From: Treponema sp.
GTDB taxonomy: Bacteria > Spirochaetota > Spirochaetia > Treponematales > Treponemataceae
Length of the DNA stretch: 55,320 nucleotides
Assembly: GCA_016294105.1 (NCBI GenBank)
Contig: JAEDCN010000014.1
Location: 1-55,320, forward strand
Direction of reading: 5' to 3'
The notes under the pieces were generated by a model, which saw only the letters and a program-made list of their open reading frames with translations, had not been told where the DNA came from and searched no databases. Position 1 is the stretch's first letter. Each line of letters starts with the position of its first letter. Below, one piece after another: positions 48,654-55,320 of this stretch. The position numbers and the translations under genes are program-made.

Positions 48654-49379
48654 CTACAACTGTGGCATAAAGCTTGGCATAAGCTGTAGCTTAAATTGAT
48701 TGATTTTATGCAGATGGTCGATGCGATCCTTGGTGGCTTGGTTTTCGATGATGCCGGTGCGGATATACTTGTCCAGTTCTGCGTAGGTAAAGCCCAGATT
48801 GTCTTCGTCGGTTTTACCACAAAGCCCGTCGATGGGGACCTTGTCTATCAAGTCCTGAGGTAAGCCTGCTACCTTGCCCACAGCCTTTACTTCCTGTACG
48901 GTGAGATTGCACAAGGGACTAAAGTCACCAGCCGCATCGCCGTAGCGGGTAGAATAGCCCACCCAATCCTCTGACAAATTACAGGTATTGGCCACTCGTC
49001 CGTTAAAGCTTTGGGAAACAGCATACAGTGTTGTCATGCGGAGGCGGGGAAGCAGGTTTACGTTGCTTTGCTGGGATAGTTCAAAGGGAATGTTTCGCTT
49101 CATAGCTTCGGCTGCTTCTTGAATATTGATTTCAAAATGGCGGATTCCCAGGTGGTGTACTAGCTTGTAAGCCATGTCAATGTCGTGCTGTTGTCCGCAG
49201 GGCATCAGTACTCCAAGAACACGCTCCTTTCCAAGGGCTTCTACACAAAGGGCTGCAACTACGGAGCTATCCTTTCCTCCAGAAATGCCAACGACGGCAT
49301 TACAATCCTTGCCGTTTTCGTCAAAAAACTTGCGAATCCAAGCAACACATTCGTCTTTTACTTTTTGTGGGTTAAACAT
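48654..49379 (-). CDS. nadE: NAD+ synthase, ammonia-dependent type
   Basis: 241 aa, without a glutaminase domain. SGGKDSS (residues 33-39) is the PP-loop for ATP. NTCNLSEDWVGYSTRYGDAA and PIDGLCGKTDEDNLGFTYAE are NadE motifs for deamido-NAD binding and the flexible P2 loop. It amidates nicotinate adenine dinucleotide in the cytoplasm. It overlaps the end of lgt by eight bases and so belongs to the same leftward operon. Confidence 0.94.
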   Translation of the reverse strand: MFNPQKVKDECVAWIRKFFDENGKDCNAVVGISGGKDSSVVAALCVEALGKERVLGVLMPCGQQHDIDMAYKLVHHLGIRHFEINIQEAAEAMKRNIPFELSQQSNVNLLPRLRMTTLYAVSQSFNGRVANTCNLSEDWVGYSTRYGDAAGDFSPLCNLTVQEVKAVGKVAGLPQDLIDKVPIDGLCGKTDEDNLGFTYAELDKYIRTGIIENQATKDRIDHLHKINQFKLQLMPSFMPQL

Positions 49380-50361
49380 CCTTATTCCTTCCTTTTTTGC
49401 TGCGAATCCAAGCGAACAACATCAATAAAAGCCCGCTGGTAATCATCAGTAGGCAAAGAATCTGTCCGGTGGAAATGTTGAACAAAGAAGCGTTTATGTA
49501 GGTGGGAGTGCCAGTTACAGTCTCGATTCGGTAGCCTAAGTCGGCATCTGGTTCCCGGAAATATTCAATACAGAAACGGAAAAATCCATAGCCAATGGTG
49601 TAGAGAGCTGAGGTAAAGCCTGTAAAAGGCTTATGTTTTCTGAGGCTCCACAGAATACATCCGAGTACAATTCCTTCAAACAAGGCTTCGTAAAGCTGGC
49701 TGGGATGGCGGGGCAGGTTTACGAGCTTTTGTCCTTCTGCAAGCACCATGCCAGCCTCAGCGGCAAATTCCTGTACCCAAGGGATTGAGGCGGAAAATTG
49801 CTGGGCATAGGGAAAAACCATTCCCCAAGGCATGGTGGTAATGCGTCCAAAAAGCTCACCGTTTAAGAAGTTTCCTAAGCGTCCAAAGGTGTAGCCAAAG
49901 GCAATGGCAATAACCATGGCATCTGTCCATTGCAGGATGGGGCGCTTTTTTTTCAGGCACCAGACAATCATGCCCAAAAGTCCGCCGATAAAACCACCAT
50001 GGTAGGACATTCCTGCAAGGCCAGTGAATTGTCCAGCCTCGTTGAAGGGCCAAAAAATAAGCCAGGGCTTTTTCCAGTATAAGCCAGAGGTGTCGTATAC
50101 TAAGGTGGAAAAGACTCTCGCTCCAATCAGCAGGAAGATAATGCCTGTGGCAATACAGCTGAATAAGTCATCCTCGTTGGCAGTATAGTCTGGAGTGTTC
50201 AGTGCCCCTTCCTTCATAAGGCGCTTCAGTACAAAAAAAGCTGTACCAAAGGCAAAGATATACATCAAACCGTACCAACGAATGAGGCCGAGCACAGGAA
50301 CACCGGGAAAGATTTCTGGGTGAATCCAAGAGGGATAATTCAAGTAAAGAGGCATAAGCAA
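49372..50361 (-). CDS. lgt: Prolipoprotein diacylglyceryl transferase
   Basis: 329 aa, seven transmembrane helices. LIRWYGLMYIFAF, MSYHGGFIGGLLGM and the signature GRLGNFLNGELFGRIT (catalytic Arg and phosphatidylglycerol binding) are present, and HPSQLYEAL follows. It attaches diacylglycerol to the lipobox Cys of lipoproteins in the inner membrane, the first step for the lipoproteins encoded in this window. A polar insert (AQQFSASIPWVQEFAAEAG) lies between the signature and HPSQLYEAL. Five bases after the MinD-like gene. Confidence 0.95.
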   Translation of the reverse strand: MLMPLYLNYPSWIHPEIFPGVPVLGLIRWYGLMYIFAFGTAFFVLKRLMKEGALNTPDYTANEDDLFSCIATGIIFLLIGARVFSTLVYDTSGLYWKKPWLIFWPFNEAGQFTGLAGMSYHGGFIGGLLGMIVWCLKKKRPILQWTDAMVIAIAFGYTFGRLGNFLNGELFGRITTMPWGMVFPYAQQFSASIPWVQEFAAEAGMVLAEGQKLVNLPRHPSQLYEALFEGIVLGCILWSLRKHKPFTGFTSALYTIGYGFFRFCIEYFREPDADLGYRIETVTGTPTYINASLFNISTGQILCLLMITSGLLLMLFAWIRSKKGRNKDV

Positions 50362-50366
50362 ATCCT

Positions 50367-51500
50367 TTAGAGTCTAAAGCCTTGGGCGGCAGCCTTCAAA
50401 AGCTTGGACTTTAACAGTTGGTTTTCCTTTCGTAGCTGGGTCAAGTCATACTGCTGTGATTTGATGATTTCCGCCAAGTCTGCTGTGGTCAGGGCTCCGC
50501 TTCCCAGTAGATCTTCCACATAGGACATCTTTGTTTCCAAATCCTCGGCAGCTTCTGCTTCTGCCTGTTCAAAGCTATCTACGGCATTGTCAAAGGTTAA
50601 GGTTTGAGAAGCAATTATTTTGTCTGCAATGCGGTAGATTGACTGTGCCAACAGGGATTGAGGCTTGTACACGATGATGGGAAGCCGTGATTCCAGTGCC
50701 TTATCCTGCAAGCTGTCACGATAGATAATACCAAGATGCTCCAGTTCTAGTCCCAGATATTCGTTACAGGATCGGCGAATTTTCATGGATTTGTCTGCAT
50801 CACGTGGCTCGTCAATCATGTTCAGTACAAGCCGTGGTCTAAATTGATTCATACGATGCTTGAACAAGGCGGCACTTTGTGGGTCAATGGCGGCGATATT
50901 TTCCACCAGCTTGGGAATATAGAGCCGCTGCAAGGAGGTGGCATCTGATTTCAGCTGCTCCAAATAATTGTAAGCCTTGGAATTTTTCTTGAAGGTGTTG
51001 TACATCATGCGGAATACTGCATTTTTCAAGAAGAGGTAGCCGTTCAAGGTGGCGGTAACGGTGGGAGCTGTCACTACAATTCCCTGGGGAGAAAGGAGGA
51101 ATAAGTCCAAAATGGTAAGATGGGTTCCGGCTCCCAAGTCCAGAATCAGATAATCTGCATCTAGCTTTTGGAGCTTTTTCACCAGATCGTTCTTCTGGCT
51201 GATTTTCAAGGCAGTAAGTCCTGGAATTTCAGAGTCTCCGGGAATAAATCGCACGTTCTTGTACTCTGAATCCAGAAGAATGTCCTCGAACTTTGCCTGT
51301 CCAGATAGGTAGGTTCCTATGCCCTGTTTTGGTGCTTGATGGCCAATAACAAGATGCAAGTTTGAGGCACCTAAATCCAAGTCTGCCAGAATAACCTTTT
51401 TGTCTGCCTGGCCAAGGGCAATGGCTAAGTTTGCTGAAATAAGGCTTTTGCCTACACCCCCTTTACCACTGGCTACTGGAATTATCTGCATGAATTTCAT
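50367..51500 (-). CDS. MinD/ParA-family P-loop ATPase
   Basis: 377 aa. PVASGKGGVGKSLISANLAI carries the deviant Walker A (KGGVGKS), ILADLDLGASNLHLVIG the A' motif, and YLILDLGAGTH Walker B. A dimer is expected. It most resembles FlhG/MinD-like proteins, which set flagellar number or place envelope machines. The C-terminal ~90 residues are coiled coil (SQQYDLTQLRKENQLLKSKL), not the amphipathic helix of MinD. No par partner gene is adjacent. The start lies 38 bases inside the upstream membrane-protein gene. Confidence 0.8.
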   Translation of the reverse strand: MKFMQIIPVASGKGGVGKSLISANLAIALGQADKKVILADLDLGASNLHLVIGHQAPKQGIGTYLSGQAKFEDILLDSEYKNVRFIPGDSEIPGLTALKISQKNDLVKKLQKLDADYLILDLGAGTHLTILDLFLLSPQGIVVTAPTVTATLNGYLFLKNAVFRMMYNTFKKNSKAYNYLEQLKSDATSLQRLYIPKLVENIAAIDPQSAALFKHRMNQFRPRLVLNMIDEPRDADKSMKIRRSCNEYLGLELEHLGIIYRDSLQDKALESRLPIIVYKPQSLLAQSIYRIADKIIASQTLTFDNAVDSFEQAEAEAAEDLETKMSYVEDLLGSGALTTADLAEIIKSQQYDLTQLRKENQLLKSKLLKAAAQGFRL

Positions 51501-51924
51501 CTCCCTGGTCTTGCTGTGATTCTTCTTCCTTATCTTTATCCAAAAGGAATATCAGTCCTAGTATAACATCTATCAATAAAAATATCAGTAAAATTCCCAT
51601 GCGTTTCAAAGAATAATAACCGGTAAGTTTCGCATACTCAAAGGCAGGAAGGAGGGCCACCTTCATAAAGGGGAAAAAGCCTGCAATGGAAAGGAATTTG
51701 CTGTAGGCATAGATTCTGCCGTAAGCTTTTTTTTCTTCCTCCTGTGGTGCCTGGTAGAAGAAAAAGATCAAAACTAGGGGCAGAATCAACAGGGGAGCTG
51801 CCATATACCAAGATGCAGGCAGCATATCAATATCGAATTCTGGACGGAAGGTAAAGACAAAAAAAAGTCGCAGGATTTCGTAGCAAATGAGCAGAAATCT
51901 CTTTGTGGGAATAGTTTCTTTCAT
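51463..51924 (-). CDS. Small membrane protein of unknown function
   Basis: 153 aa with four probable transmembrane segments, for example MAAPLLILPLVLIFFFYQAP and LLIFLLIDVILGLIFLLD. The tail is acidic and Gln/Ser-rich (EEESQQDQGDE). No family is recognised. It overlaps the MinD-like ATPase start by 38 bases, suggesting coupling, and could be its membrane partner. Its ATG lies six bases after a promoter and has no Shine-Dalgarno. First gene of the nadE operon. Confidence 0.7.
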   Translation of the reverse strand: MKETIPTKRFLLICYEILRLFFVFTFRPEFDIDMLPASWYMAAPLLILPLVLIFFFYQAPQEEEKKAYGRIYAYSKFLSIAGFFPFMKVALLPAFEYAKLTGYYSLKRMGILLIFLLIDVILGLIFLLDKDKEEESQQDQGDEIHADNSSSQW

Positions 51925-51930
51925 ATAAAA

Positions 51931-51959
51931 AGTGTACGGAAAGGATGAATAATAGTCAA
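51931..51959 (-). promoter_or_regulatory. Sigma-70 promoter of the membrane protein-minD-lgt-nadE operon, leaderless spacing
   Basis: Minus strand TTGACT (51959-51954), 17-bp spacer, TACACT (51936-51931), six bases to ATG 51924. Confidence 0.65.
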
Positions 51960-51965
51960 GGTAGA

Positions 51966-52814
51966 CTAGTTGATGGTGATGATGCTCTTGGGAGGCACCG
52001 ATTCCGTAACCCAGGTATTACCACCGATAATGCTTCCCTGTCCAATAACGGTATCTCCTCCCAAAATGGTGGCTCCCGCATAGATGGTAACATTGTCCTC
52101 GATGGTGGGGTGGCGCTTGCAGCAGCGTTGCTCCTTGCGTACACTTAATGCTCCCAGGGTAACACCTTGGTACAGCTTTACATTGTTGCCGATGACGGTG
52201 GTTTCTCCTACGACCACTCCAGTTCCGTGGTCAATGAAGAAGGCCTCTCCAATGGTGGCACCAGGGTGAATGTCGATACCAGTTTTTCCGTGGATATATT
52301 CACTCATGATACGAGGAATAATGGGAACACCGTTTTGATGCAGCTCGTGGGCAATGCGGTATACGGCAATAGCCTCGATTCCAGGGTAGGAGAGGATGAT
52401 TTCTTCTGTGGAACCAGCGGCCGGGTCCCCCTTTAAGGCTGAATCAATATCTAGGATAATCTTACGACGGATTTCTGGAATCTGCTCCATCAAGGCAATG
52501 GCTGTTTTTTCTGCCAGCTTTGTACAGGCGGACTGCTCCAGCCCCCGCTGACGGCACAGGTATAAGGTTGCCTTTTTGATTTCTCCCGTAAGCCCAGTAA
52601 TAATTCTGTTTACTCTGGCACCAGTTACATACCGAAGGTTGTCTTCTGCCAGCTGCTCCACGGTACGGAATCCAGGAAACAGTAAGGTGAGGATTTCCAC
52701 CAGCACATCGATTACGTTCTGGCGATTGGGAAAGCTCTGGGAATTGCTCAAATTGATACAGCCATACTCGCTGTATGAAGCTAATATATTAGAAATAAGG
52801 TTATCTGTTGTCAT
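51966..52814 (-). CDS. Serine O-acetyltransferase (EpsC type)
   Basis: 282 aa from ATG 52814 (a TTG at 52826 is in frame but overlaps the -10). The N-terminal helical domain (residues ~1-140) has EIILSYPGIEAIAVYRIAHE. The C-terminal left-handed beta helix carries hexapeptide repeats and IHPGATIGEAFFIDHGTGVV with catalytic His-Asp. RHPTIEDNVTIYAGATILGG is typical of the EpsC/SrpH group. It acetylates serine to O-acetylserine, the precursor of cysteine. No cysK is adjacent. Confidence 0.9.
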   Translation of the reverse strand: MTTDNLISNILASYSEYGCINLSNSQSFPNRQNVIDVLVEILTLLFPGFRTVEQLAEDNLRYVTGARVNRIITGLTGEIKKATLYLCRQRGLEQSACTKLAEKTAIALMEQIPEIRRKIILDIDSALKGDPAAGSTEEIILSYPGIEAIAVYRIAHELHQNGVPIIPRIMSEYIHGKTGIDIHPGATIGEAFFIDHGTGVVVGETTVIGNNVKLYQGVTLGALSVRKEQRCCKRHPTIEDNVTIYAGATILGGDTVIGQGSIIGGNTWVTESVPPKSIITIN

Positions 52815-52825
52815 AATCTGCTTCA

Positions 52826-52854
52826 AATATAATTCATTTCAGGGAATTGGACAA
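52826..52854 (-). promoter_or_regulatory. Promoter of serine acetyltransferase gene
   Basis: Minus strand TTGTCC (52854-52849), 17-bp spacer, TATATT (52831-52826). The leader would be only about five bases before ATG 52814. Confidence 0.55.
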
Positions 52855-52875
52855 TGAGTCTGTTGCAATCGGAAA

Positions 52876-53742
52876 TTATTTTTCCCAAGGGGCAAAATCA
52901 GCGATGGCCTGTACCTTTTCGCAAGCATCTGCATAGCCTGCTTGGTAAAGCTGCTGCAGGGTTTTCTGATTTTTTGACAGGCGGCCAATTACAACCTCTG
53001 GCGCGGGGCGGAATACAAAGGCTTTTCCTTCCTGCTCCAGCTGCTGGATGTAGTCCAAAGTTTCGTTATATTTATGCCATCGCTGTAGGTTTGTTTCGAT
53101 GAGAGCAGGATAGTTCTTGTACATGAACCGTAGGGCCTTTTCCGTGAAGCTGGAAACAGGCTTTTTTCGGTAGCCAGCTGGCTGGGTCAAGATGATAATG
53201 TGCTTGGTGTGGCCATCCTTTTCTGCTTGGCGGATGGGAATTGAATCCGAAATGCCACCGTCGAACCAGTCGAAGCCATCGATGGTAACAGGCTTACCGA
53301 TGATGGGCAGAGAAGACGAGGCTTCTAGCCACAGGAGAGCTGCTTCTGGGGAATCGGGACAAATATAGTGGGCTTCTCCTGTGGTTGCCTTGGTGGACAC
53401 CACGTAAAACCTGCGGTTTTCGTTTTGGTTTTGGAAAAAGGTGTATCAATCTACGCAATCGGTGGCGGGAATGGTGCGGAAGATGTAGTCAAAGCCAAAG
53501 TAGGTGCCATGACGAAGGAGACACAAGGGACCTGAATAGCGGGCTTTTTTCACATGGTTCACATTGACTCGGCGAGCTCTGTCGAACTGGCGAGAAATAT
53601 AGGACAAGGCATGGCAAGAGCCAGCACTGACACCATAGGTATTGTTCCAGTACATATTCCGCTGGATAAAGCAATCGAGGATGCCAGCTGCATACATGCC
53701 ACGCATTCCGCCACCCTCTACAATAACTGAAATTTTTTCCAT
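52876..53742 (-). pseudogene. Patatin-like phospholipase (YjjU type) interrupted by in-frame TGA
   Basis: Both halves lie in one frame, split by a single TGA at 53448-53446. The N-terminal half has VEGGGMRGMYAAGILDCF (oxyanion loop) and YGVSAGSCHALSYIS (nucleophile Ser in GVSAG). It ends ATDCVD-stop. The frame then continues YTFFQNQNENRRFYVVSTKA and supplies DGGISDSIPIRQAEKDG with the catalytic Asp. Total 288 codons, the normal length. All catalytic residues survive, so this looks like a very recent nonsense mutation, a sequencing error, or recoding. Such enzymes hydrolyse acyl lipids. Confidence 0.8.
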
Positions 53743-53748
53743 GGGAGT

Positions 53749-53777
53749 ATTGTATCACAGGAAAGGAATGAAGTCAC
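53749..53777 (-). promoter_or_regulatory. Promoter of the patatin gene, leaderless spacing
   Basis: Minus strand GTGACT (53777-53772), 17-bp spacer, TACAAT (53754-53749), six bases to ATG 53742. Confidence 0.5.
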
Positions 53778-53868
53778 CCTGTTGCCAGTAAGAACCCCGG
53801 GAGAAAAAAAATGAGTTTTCCAAAGGAAATCTCGATAAGTTCGCCAGCGGCGAAGGGCATGCTCCAAG

Positions 53869-54266
53869 TCAATGGAATGATGTTCCACTGGCTTCTATTA
53901 AATCTTGTACCACATCTAACGGGAGATTGGTGCCTTGGGCTACTTGCGTCGGAGTGAAGTTCATGGAAAGAAGATTTTTTGCCGTCTCCAACTTGTTTTC
54001 GTAGGCTCCACGTTCCAGCCCACGTTCCAGCCCGATGGCATAAGCTTCTTCTTGCTTCACGGCAATGTCTGTGGCGTAGTCGTATTCTGCTGTTAAGATA
54101 CTCAAGGTTTCACCTCCTTTACGTTCCAAGTAATCTCTTAAGATGTTGTGACGTACAGCCTCTCGAATCGCTCTTGTGAGGGGCTGTGCTTGTCCATCTG
54201 CTTTTGCCTTATCTATGAGTTTGAGAAACTGCACGTATTGCTCCAAGTCGGGGCACTTCTGTACTA
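53869..54266 (-). pseudogene. Duplicated C-terminal cassette of the Rpn-family gene
   Basis: Positions 53981-54266 repeat 54361-54646 with six mismatches seen by eye and no gaps. The cassette encodes the linker and helical part of the Rpn-family protein (CPDLEQYVQFLKLIDKAKAD, ERKGGETLSILTAEYDYAT). It then has its own tail: AKNLLSMNFTPTQVAQGTNL, PLDVVQDLIEASG. It lacks the nuclease core and a natural start, so it is a silent fragment downstream of the full gene. Confidence 0.75.
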
Positions 54267-55280
54267 CGGGACTTGAATTAAACCTTGTACTACGTCTAGG
54301 GGAAGGTTTGTACAAAGTTGAACTTGTTCTAGAGGAATTCCCAACCCGATCATTAACTGAGCCGTCTCCAACTTGTTTTCGTAGGCTCCACGTTCCAGCC
54401 CACGTTCCAGCCCGATGGCATAAGCTTCTTCTTGCTTCACGGCAATGTCTGTGGCGTAGTCGTATTCTGCTGTTAAGATACTCAAGGTTTCACCTCCTTT
54501 ACGTTCCAAGTAATCTCTTAAGATGTTGTGACGTACCGCCTCTCGAATAGCTCTTGTGAGGGGCTGTGCTTGTCCATCTGCTTTTGCCTTGTCTATGAGC
54601 TTGAGAAATTGCACGTATTGCTCCAAGTCGGGGCAATTCTGTACTATTTGACTCGGCTCTTCACCCTTAATTTTACATACTTTTACCACTAATTCAAGGG
54701 TGATTTCTTTAGGAGGGGGCAACCCCTCTACTCGGAAGCGGGGGTTTCCCCCTCCTAAAACCTCCCCTTTCCCCAGCACCGCTTGGGGGCTGCCTGCCCC
54801 CAAGACCCCCGGAAGTGAAGCTTCGTCACTTGTATCTTGCTTCGGGAAGGCATCCGACAGGTATAGGTAGCTTTCTGGGGGTAGGTCTTGGTTGCCGGTG
54901 TAAAAGACAAAGAACTCTGGCTTAGCTAGCGGAATCAACTGGTTTGAAAACTTTGTTTTAGAATCCACTTTGTTGCCGTAGATTCGTGTCACGTATTCCA
55001 GTAATCGTAACGGCATATTGGGGTTGATGGTGGACTGATGTTCAATCATGAGAATAAATTGGTCGTTTACCATGACGGCAATGTCGTTGTAGTAGTCCAT
55101 GTACAAAACTTGTTCTAGGTTGACCCGTTCTAGTTTGGTGGTTTCAACTTGCAGGTTGGTGCCGTGGAGGGCGTTGTACAAAGATAAAAAATGTTGCTTC
55201 CAGTCTCTGTCCTTGGAAAAATAATCTACAAAGAGGGAATCCTTGTGTTTACGGTTTTCGGTGGTGGTTTGGTTCTCCAT
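54264..55280 (-). CDS. Rpn-family PD-(D/E)XK nuclease-like protein
   Basis: 338 aa. The N-terminal domain (residues 1-~140) carries DSLFVDYFSKDRDWKQHFLS, MDYYNDIAVMV and LMIEHQSTINP, matching the PD-(D/E)XK core (Asp, then ExQ). Residues ~150-190 are a Gly/Pro-rich insertion from a palindromic element (VLGAGSPQAVLGKGEVLGGG). The C-terminal part is helical, ending in a tail (LMIGLGIPLEQVQLCTNLPL, DVVQGLIQVP). The stop TAG (54266-54264) falls in the last three bases of the adjacent cassette, so the tail was joined there by recombination. The upstream region contains AAGTCT/AGACTT arms near 55292-55320. Confidence 0.8.
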   Translation of the reverse strand: MENQTTTENRKHKDSLFVDYFSKDRDWKQHFLSLYNALHGTNLQVETTKLERVNLEQVLYMDYYNDIAVMVNDQFILMIEHQSTINPNMPLRLLEYVTRIYGNKVDSKTKFSNQLIPLAKPEFFVFYTGNQDLPPESYLYLSDAFPKQDTSDEASLPGVLGAGSPQAVLGKGEVLGGGNPRFRVEGLPPPKEITLELVVKVCKIKGEEPSQIVQNCPDLEQYVQFLKLIDKAKADGQAQPLTRAIREAVRHNILRDYLERKGGETLSILTAEYDYATDIAVKQEEAYAIGLERGLERGAYENKLETAQLMIGLGIPLEQVQLCTNLPLDVVQGLIQVP

Positions 55281-55295
55281 GGAATCTCCGTGAAA
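54494..55295. repeat. Long direct repeat, right copy
   Basis: Counterpart of positions 1-700, same orientation, three substitutions seen by eye. It is longer by 102 bases because of the segment at 54704-54845. Confidence 0.9.
54704..54845. repeat. Palindromic element inserted in frame in a coding sequence
   Basis: About 142 GC-rich bases replace 40 bases of the left copy, a net gain of 102 bases or 34 codons. Three hairpins lie in a row: TTTAGGAGGGGG (54708-54719) with 54748-54759 plus inner AACCCC/GGGGTT; CTTGGGGGC (54782-54790) with 54796-54804; AAGTGA (54813-54818) with 54826-54831. It is translated as a Gly/Pro/Val-rich insert. Confidence 0.75.
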
Positions 55296-55320
55296 GTCTG
55301 TTTATAAATATTATAGACTT

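Noticed and set aside
53440..53460. Selenocysteine codon in the patatin gene
   Set aside because: The residue is not at a catalytic or redox position, and I saw no obvious SECIS-type hairpin directly after the TGA. A Trp-to-stop change is simpler.
53446..53742. Frameshift as the cause of the split patatin gene
   Set aside because: The two halves are in the same frame; only one stop codon separates them.
1..55320. CRISPR array, prophage, tRNA or rRNA
   Set aside because: No spaced repeat array, phage structural gene, or tRNA/rRNA-like fold was found on either strand by eye.

Overview
The window looks like a chromosomal piece of a treponeme (Spirochaetota). The evidence is a spirochaetal FlaB flagellin, tuf placed directly ahead of the S10-spc-alpha ribosomal cluster (the order I recall from Treponema pallidum), spirochaete-style lipoproteins, a small Treponema-type outer-membrane barrel protein, and several conserved genes of otherwise unknown function. 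Base composition is moderate and gene density is high. Nearly identical copies of one Rpn/PD-(D/E)XK gene lie at both ends in the same orientation. This probably explains why the sequence stops where it does, because assemblers break at such repeats.

Layout. 1-900: a truncated Rpn-family gene and a palindromic element. 0.9-7 kb: NYN RNase-like protein, nitroreductase, lipoprotein, Nfu iron-sulfur carrier, SlyD, shikimate kinase, PrsW-like membrane protease and a DUF2974 hydrolase. 7-16 kb: a broken GNAT gene, a FliG-N-like small protein, an intact GNAT, TrkH/TrkA potassium uptake, an ECF S component, a SEC-C protein, a SpoU-type RNA methylase, a hemolysin III homologue, a gene remnant and a DUF1576 membrane protein. 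15.9-18.5 kb: dnaX-ybaB-recR. 18.6-22.6 kb: flaB, a zinc-ribbon membrane protein, aldehyde dehydrogenase, an outer-membrane protein and a truncated XRE regulator. 22.6-38.3 kb: a candidate structured RNA, then tuf and 27 ribosomal-protein genes with secY and rpoA, ending in a small zinc-ribbon protein. 38.4-44 kb: livKHMGF branched-chain amino acid importer plus a CBS-ACT protein. 44-48.5 kb: Hsp20 with a sigma-54 promoter, a large unknown protein and transketolase. 48.6-53.7 kb: nadE-lgt-MinD-like ATPase-membrane protein, serine acetyltransferase, and a patatin phospholipase interrupted by an in-frame TGA. 53.9-55.3 kb: a full Rpn-family gene with a duplicated alternative C-terminal cassette and an in-frame palindromic insertion.

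The strongest cross-window observation is a transcription/translation signal. At about nine genes (aroK, dnaX, aldehyde dehydrogenase, two lipid/membrane genes, SEC-C and others) a sigma-70 promoter with 17-18 bp spacing ends exactly 6-8 bases before the ATG, and no Shine-Dalgarno sequence is present. This implies leaderless mRNAs. Neighbouring genes (tuf, ribosomal proteins, flaB, hsp20) carry good Shine-Dalgarno sequences, so two initiation modes seem to coexist. The second notable object is a ~310-base hairpin-rich transcript candidate with its own promoter upstream of tuf. The third is the Rpn locus, which looks built for tail exchange. I found no tRNA, rRNA, CRISPR array or prophage.
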